The notes beneath the pieces are model-generated. The model saw nothing but the letters and a program-made list of their open reading frames with translations, made no database searches and had not been told where the DNA came from. From contig MQVO02000007.1 in NCBI GenBank assembly GCA_001986395.2, positions 1,549,833 to 1,613,832 on the forward strand: a stretch of 64,000 bases of DNA. The letters run 5' to 3'. Source of the stretch: Irpex lacteus (lineage: Eukaryota > Basidiomycota > Agaricomycetes > Polyporales > Irpicaceae). This document shows, piece after piece, positions 58,321-64,000 of the stretch (position 1 is the stretch's first letter; each line of letters starts with the position of its first letter). Both the position numbers and the translations under genes were made by a program.

Positions 58321-59742
58321 TCAAGGTTCCGACGGAGACGCATATCGACGCAGAACGACACCTGCCTCTGCGAATAGCGCAGCAGAAGCATCATCTCTGA
58401 ACATCAAATCAGCACAGTGTCGTATGCATTAATGTAATGGAGAAATGTACGCACACTTTGTAGCTTAAGTTATACACCACCTCTTTTACACCGGTTTGTA
58501 TGATCTTGATGGTGCATTTCAGACATGGGCAACTGCAAAAATTCGTCACGCCCGATTGATAGATGTTGTCGAGACAAAGAAGTGACGCACGTATTGCAGT
58601 ACAAGGCCGAACCATCTCCGACACGCTCACGGCCAGCTTCCAGGAGAGCGTTTTCCTCGGCATGCAGGCAGACACACTCATCTGATGTTTCGCTTGCGGT
58701 GTTGCATCGGGTGCAACCGCCTTCATTACAGTTGGTAAGCCCACGAGGAGTGCCGTTGTATCTGTTTTATACAATGCACTCAGTGTGAGAAAGAAAGAGA
58801 CCAATATGCACACCTGCATCTCACCCCGTTGCGAGTATCCGCTTGTTGCGTACAAGAATTGCTCCGACCCGTCGTTTCATACAATTAGACCGTAATGATG
58901 CTAGATCTGCCAGACGCATGAAATATGCGTCCCATCCCGGACGCAGACGTTCTCCGTTTGTCACATTTATTTCTTCTAGATGATCATACAGATCCTCTTT
59001 ATTGTCAAAGGCGTTGTTGATGTGAATGTCGACTAGGGCGTGCAGATTTCGAAGGGATGTCACCCCTTTAGGACTGTTTGCAAACTGGGCTCCGTAGAAA
59101 TGACTGTCATGTTCTTGTACGAAATCTTCGAGCGTGAGACTGCCGTACTGCTGCCCGGAGCTAGAGCGGAATGAATATCTAGAATGACAGGCAGAACGAC
59201 AATGAAATCGTACCTAACACTCCGTCTGTAACGTGTGAGAATAGGCGCATCGACACTGAGCACCATGAAGAATGGTCGGGTACGGAAAGTTTCGAGGGCC
59301 GCGCGCGTGGTTAACTCTGTTGTTACGAAATCTTCTCTCCAGTTCCGCGTAACATAGTCAAGAAGTTGAGTCTGGTTGTCGAATATCATCTCTCGTTCCG
59401 GAATTATGGAAAGACTAGAATCAGAAACGAAGGATTGGCGCGAGAATGTGGTTGATATTGGAGTGTTCATCACAAGAAACGACTGGGTCTTGTACCCGCG
59501 AGAGGACCTTGATTGAAGGACCTCTGATTGGTCATCCACACTCTCAGACTGCAATGATGAGGCATCATCATAAGGCTGCGTGCCGACATGCTGGAAAATA
59601 TGGCTTGTCAGAGATGGAATTGCCGATCACATATACTCACTCGTTGAAGGGTTCCCACATAGGTAAAGCCCTTGTCTTTGACGAGATAATCCTTCACTGT
59701 ATCTTTGCCGGCCAATCGAGTGCCTATAACTGCAATGAACAT
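58321..59742 (-). CDS. DCD1: deoxycytidylate (dCMP) deaminase with N-terminal P-loop domain
   Basis: Deaminates dCMP to dUMP, feeding thymidylate synthesis. Start ATG 59742, [20 protein letters not shown], a degenerate P-loop kinase-like domain as in yeast Dcd1 (GTRLAGKDT is Walker-A-like). A Ser-rich insert ([17 protein letters not shown]) and [38 protein letters not shown] follow. The deaminase domain begins [20 protein letters not shown], then [40 protein letters not shown] (zinc His and catalytic Glu in HAE) and [15 protein letters not shown] (zinc Cys pair PCLKC). It ends [10 protein letters not shown]. Four or five introns, phases fit. About 400 residues. A Met 25 or so residues upstream in the open frame is a less likely start. 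Confidence 0.95.
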
Positions 59743-60861
59743 AGCTGCAGATATGAGAAAGTGAGCTGGTAATAGTCTCCAAGCGTCTACAAACACTGCC
59801 AGAGAATCGGAAGGTGCCAGCATGAGCTCACCGTGACAACATTGCCTACGAAGCAAGACGCGCCGGTTACTGGTGCTTCCGTCCCAGGCTACGACCGACG
59901 GTGCAAATACGACTTACTGTAGAATTTGCCTAGGGGTTGCTGCACTCCGAGATGTCTTTCTGCGTATAATAGCGTTCAAGAGACAGAATGCTTGCTGGAA
60001 GGTCTCCGCGTCTAGTAGGATGTCTAGTAGCCAGATTTCAAATTCAGACTTCCATTCAATATTCAACTTGTTGGACATTCGGTTAACGACTGGCATGTCC
60101 AGTTGTCGGCATCAACGTGCCTGCAGTTCAATTGTACGATGTGTATACGTATGTCCATATTCAGGCACAGCTCATTGCGACTATAGGTCATGATTCTACG
60201 CTTTTCAGTCAATGCAACATCGCTAACAGTATGACCGTTCAAGCAGGTAGCATTCGTGTGCATAAGTTGTCCACACAGATTTGTATATGTACACCATATG
60301 CACAAAACACAGCACACCCTCGGGTACAGGTAGAACGAGCACTCGTGCGGTTTGTTGCCGACACTCTATCCTCGTGACCGGCCTCGCAATTATCAAACTA
60401 GATACCTCGTTCTAATATCCCACGTCAATGAATCGACATGGTGGCGCAAGCGAATTAGGCCACAGATTCGTCGTTCTACGATCGCGGCGGTGGCACTTCT
60501 GGGGTACTGGTAACTCCGTGAAGAAGCTTAAACAATTGCCAAGCAATTTGACCGTACTGAGAAGGCCTCGGGATGGAAGTACCGCCTAGCCACGATGCAC
60601 TCACGGCAGTATACGTGCTCTTGATAAATATAACTATCTGTCCTTATCAGGATGTACATTTGATGATGAGGTGGAATTCCACATACCACATTATGTCTGA
60701 ATGCCGGAGCAACACGCGAACAGAGACCCTTGGAGGATGGTATACCCTACAATTTCCCCTGATTGAGACGTGATTTTCTCTTTCTTGCGATCCTTAGCCT
60801 CTGCCCGCCGTTTTGCCCTTATCTCTTTCGCAGCTTTCATATCTTTAGGCGCAGTGGTTTT
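59743..60861. other. intergenic, DCD1 promoter and POP3 3' region
   Basis: About 1.1 kb with only short unsupported frames. No RNA gene or repeat recognised. Confidence 0.45.
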
Positions 60862-61839
60862 TCAGTTGCTTGATATGAGTAGGACCAGCGCGTGCGGGAG
60901 ATCACTGTTGGCAGGGACAAGCCATGACGCGCGCAAGGGTGTGATTGGACCTAGAAATTGCTGTAAAACCTCAAATTGGGGAGCAGCGGACTTGAGAACA
61001 TGTTAGCACAAAGAGGACACAAGCTGATCGGCGACTCACATCCAACAAGAGCACCGAGACTCGTCGCAAACCTGCCGCGATAGACAGAGTTTTGCTCCGC
61101 ACCAGCCGGTAGGGGTACTAACCAAGTGGAGCCTCCTTCTGGCTTGAGCCGCACAGAGTTACATGCAGCCACCAAACCAGGAAGATGGCCGACAAGGATT
61201 GGTGGGTTGATGTCACCAGTACAGACGAGCACCAGTTGCGATCTAGGCTTCTGAGGCAGAGTCAAAGTCGACGTCGGTCTCGGAAGAAACCTTCAATCTA
61301 GTCTGACGCAACGTGTTTGCAAGAGCTTCAAGCTTTTTTCGTAACTTCGTTGATTCCGAAAGTAACGGTGTTGCAGGATATCCGGCACATCCACGGACTG
61401 TGGAGCAGATGCTGAAAGGTTGACTTCGTTGGAAATGACAATCCCCTCCTCCGCTGTCGGAGGATCGCCTGTAAATGAACCATTTCCAGCCTCCCCATCC
61501 TCAAAGGCAGCGCCCGCCGTTTTTCTCCTCTTTCGTCGCTCGTGCTCCTGAGCAGACTTTCGCTTGCTTCTTCTTGCCTGTTGGGTATGATATGCGGCTA
61601 CCCCTTCAAGCACAGCAACTGTCTGAGATATGATAGCATTTTGAAGGTTGGTGGGAACCCTTGGCCTAACCCAATGAACAGTCCGACATACGTGTTGATC
61701 GGAGCATGATCACACGTACCATTGTACCGTGAATGGATTGTCTAGAACGCTCTTGTACACAACTTTGCGTTCATATGCATCTTTTTACCTTCGCCCTGTT
61801 TGATGTATTCGTATGCGAGCGAACGACTTTGTCTGACAT
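60862..61839 (-). CDS. POP3: RNase P/MRP subunit Pop3, frame-broken
   Basis: L7Ae-like protein of the RNase P and RNase MRP complexes (tRNA 5' and rRNA processing, nucleolus). Start ATG 61839, MSDKVVRSHTNTSNRAKV; then DAYERKVVYKSVLDNPFTVQ, WPRVPTNLQNAIISQTVAVL, a Lys/Arg-rich insert (QEHERRKRRKTAGA), VTFGINEVTKKLEALANTLR (L7Ae signature), SQLVLVCTGDINPPILVGHL, PGLVAACNSVRLKPEGG, WLVPLPAGAE, LSIAAGLRRVSVLLLD and SAAPQFEVLQQFLGPITPLR, ending LLISSN at 60862. To connect these I need frame changes at a T5 run (61782-61786), near 61366, at a T6 run (61334-61339) and near 61092, each fitting one extra base, plus a 40-nt intron about 61270-61309. So the order and conservation are those of a live gene, but the text is broken; consensus error or decay. 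Confidence 0.82.
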
Positions 61840-62809
61840 GGCGGAGCAGATGATACTACGTTGACGCCACAATATCGAGCTATACCCCAAATAGGGAGGC
61901 ATGACAAATACTGATAAACTCCTCCACGGCCACCACGGCCAGAGCAGTCCTACGCAAACCATGCTGCTCACTTGTGCAACACCGTATCTTGCCTCTCTCA
62001 CCGGCAACTGCAACGTCTGGTTCGCAAGTCTTCGAAGAGCGGAATCAGCGCATGTAAAAAGGAAAATGCTTGGTCACCATGTCTCAGTCTTACAAAGCGA
62101 TTGTGATGTATGACTAGTATTGAGGCCATGCCAGCGCTGTGAGCTGCACAGTTCCTCGCAGCTCCGTTGGCCGAAGTTTCGACACCAGATCAGAGGTGAA
62201 CGTCATTCTATAGAGGTCGAGCAATCATGATGTTGTCGATATCAAAAGAAGAGCTGTGCCGGACTACTAACTCCTCTATACGGCATACCACGCCGCGCGA
62301 AATGTGGCTGTCGTAGACAACATCCGTCAGGCGGTCTCAGTACAATGGCGCGAAGGTATGATTGGCTTTACTTGTGTGTTCTGCATTCGGGACCGCGTCC
62401 TCCCCCCATTTTTGAATCGGAGATGGTGAGCCACGGACAGATGACGAGGGGAGTACTCAACTTAAAATATATACCGTTTGGACAACTATTGACATATCCA
62501 ATTTTGACAGGAGGCGTTTCCCTCAAATGACACAAATATGTCGCTTAAGTCGGCGGTATAGTATTGACGGAATTGTCGTAGCTCCGTCCGACAATTTGCA
62601 TAAGGTATACATATCAGTGAGTATCCCTTAACGCCTACCACTCACGTATCCGATCATAACTGGCTGTGCAGATGCATTGTCTTGCTGTAAACTGGAGATG
62701 ACATCCCGTTGTTGGATACTAGTATTCCAGCAACGAAATATTGCCGGTGAGTCACTGTGCGCCCGCTCTCAGCGTTGGCTATCCCGACTAAACCGCTTGT
62801 GCACGAAGA

Positions 62810-62819
62810 TATATATATA
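62810..62819 (+). promoter_or_regulatory. putative TATA box of the GNAT gene
   Basis: A TATATATATA run 77 bases before the GNAT ATG (62896), at a spacing plausible for a fungal TATA element with a short leader. Confidence 0.5.
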
Positions 62820-62832
62820 GAGAGTTTGAAAA

Positions 62833-62886
62833 ATGGCGACTAACTCTCCCTTGCTCTGCCAGTACACCTTCCACTTGTACATTTAA
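62833..62886 (+). other. putative upstream ORF of 17 codons
   Basis: ATG at 62833 in a purine-flanked context (AAAATGG) opens a 17-residue frame (MATNSPLLCQYTFHLYI) closed by TAA at 62884-62886, nine bases before the main ATG. If the transcript begins near the TATA run, the leader contains this uORF. Confidence 0.45.
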
Positions 62887-62895
62887 TCCTTCAAC

Positions 62896-64000
62896 ATGCC
62901 TTCCGTCCTACGCACTTACGAAATCCAAACCTATACCTCCCCCCTCGATCTCCCAGACCGTGTATGGGCTACGTGGAGAGCCAATGCTTGCAATGCCAAC
63001 GTTATGCTCCCTCATGCAGAGCAGTCGAAGTCTCGAGCATGCGCTGATGCCCGCTCCCTGGACGTTTGGATAACTTGCACCTCTGTCTTTCCCACCGCTC
63101 CTCCGACCATCGACTTCATCCTTAGCTGCACCTCTAATCATCTGGGAAATTACCCTATCTTCATCTTCACCACCCTCAGCCTCGAAGAACAAGCATCCAA
63201 AGACGTCATTGAACGCTTGACATCCCTAGCAACCGCCCTCCTTCGGAGCGTGCCTAAGAAGCGCGTTTTCTCTGTTTTCGCCCCTGAGAGCATCGCTCGC
63301 GTCTTCTCGTCCATCTGGACCGATATCACCGGTGTCGGACTAGCAGTTAATGAAGACCCTGAATATTATGCTGCGAAGATTTCCTACTGTACGAAAACAT
63401 CTTTCCGTCCACGGTCGAAAATCGCTTCTTGCAGGGATGCAATATGAAGCTTCGTCAGGCATGCGAAGATGACACATTATCTGCGGCCCAGCTCTGCTAC
63501 AACTTCGCTTATGAGTCGGTAAGTCTTTGTAGAGAGGGCATAGTCGATCGTCAAACGCTAATTCTCGGTCATAGCCTCCTTTTGGTCTTTCAATGAAAAG
63601 ACGCGATTCGTGAAGCATCGTACATGATCCAGAACCGTCAGCTATGGGTACACGAGATTCGTTACCACAATCAACCTCCAGAGATCGCGTCAATAGTCGC
63701 GGTTACACGATCAACCAGCCATATGGCCACTATCACCAAAGTGTATACCAACCCTGCATGGAGGGGCAAAGGGTGCGCGGAGCCTGGTCCGCAAAGTGAC
63801 AAAGCAGTGCGTGGACTTATCGGTACTGCTCTATGCCTGGCATAAACTGACCACCTCTGTTTGACTCTATGTTAGGTTGTTGAAGACCAAAGAGACCGTG
63901 TGCCTGTACGTTGCACACAACAATCCTGCTGCGGCAAAAGTGTACGACCGCGTTGGGTTCCTCGGTCTTGGAGCTGCGGCAGAGCCCGTCGCCGGAGTCG
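62896..64000 (+). CDS. GNAT-family acetyltransferase, partial and frame-broken
   Basis: Start ATG 62896 (MPSVLRTYEIQTYTSPLDLP). An agaricomycete-type N-terminal domain of about 170 residues (SIWTDITGVGLAVNEDPEYY, KISYCTKTSF) precedes the GNAT fold: MKLRQACEDDTLSAAQLCYN, AIREASYMIQNRQLWVHEIR, EIASIVAVTRSTSHMATITK, VYTNPAWRGKG (acetyl-CoA loop), and VCLYVAHNNPAAAKVYDRVG at the window end. Frame changes are needed at about 63405 (one base lost), at the A4 run 63596-63599 (one extra base) and near 63783. Introns about 63519-63573 and 63812-63874. The gene runs off the right edge. It is likely a cytosolic N-acetyltransferase of unknown substrate. Confidence 0.8.

Larger units (their letters stand above)
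61840..62895. promoter_or_regulatory. divergent intergenic, POP3 / GNAT gene
   Basis: About 1.05 kb with no supported protein gene except a short upstream frame close to the GNAT start. A TATATATATA run lies at 62810-62819. Confidence 0.5.

Noticed and set aside
59743..60861. Short frames between DCD1 and POP3
   Set aside because: No domain, no codon bias, no splice-consistent extension.
1..64000. Transposons, tRNAs, rRNAs or CRISPR
   Set aside because: No transposase, reverse transcriptase, LTR pair, tRNA cloverleaf or spaced repeat array was visible on either strand.

Overview
This window is nuclear DNA of a filamentous basidiomycete, most likely an agaricomycete (mushroom-forming fungus). 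Almost every gene is broken by short (about 45-65 nt) GT-AG introns, genes lie close together on both strands, and several families are typical of Agaricomycetes (a DUF6534-type seven-helix protein, two tandem DUF6593-like proteins, an agaricomycete-style GNAT protein). I could resolve 23 protein genes. I saw no rRNA, tRNA, CRISPR array, transposase or LTR element.

Left part (0-25 kb): SWI5 recombination mediator; dynactin p150Glued; KOG1/raptor of TORC1; a CorA-like Mg2+ transporter; a QDE-1-type cellular RNA-dependent RNA polymerase (RNA silencing); NAD(P) malic enzyme; a DUF6534 membrane protein. These genes read cleanly across their introns.

Middle part (25-46 kb): two long, mostly disordered Ser/Pro-rich proteins of unknown function; the bifunctional purine enzyme ADE5,7 (GARS-AIRS); an ankyrin plus two-CCCH-finger protein; glycerol-3-phosphate dehydrogenase; the Golgi SNARE SED5; a NOP6-like RRM protein; the NEDD8-conjugating enzyme UBC12; a 2-oxoglutarate/Fe(II) oxygenase.

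Right part (47-64 kb): two tandem paralogues (DUF6593-like); the fused 4-amino-4-deoxychorismate (PABA) synthase; TTI1, which helps mature TOR and other PIK kinases; dCMP deaminase DCD1; the RNase P/MRP subunit POP3; and the first part of a GNAT acetyltransferase that runs off the window end.

Most genes are housekeeping. They connect in three places: KOG1 and TTI1 both serve TORC1, ADE5,7, DCD1 and PABA synthase all feed nucleotide/folate metabolism, and malic enzyme and GPD1 handle central carbon and redox. The most striking anomaly is positional: reading frames of conserved proteins break repeatedly by single bases, mostly at short homopolymers, in two blocks (about 30.7-37.5 kb and 60.8-63.8 kb), while the genes I traced between and around these blocks are frame-perfect. 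This looks like local consensus error, but real gene decay has to be excluded because ADE5,7 and POP3 are normally indispensable.
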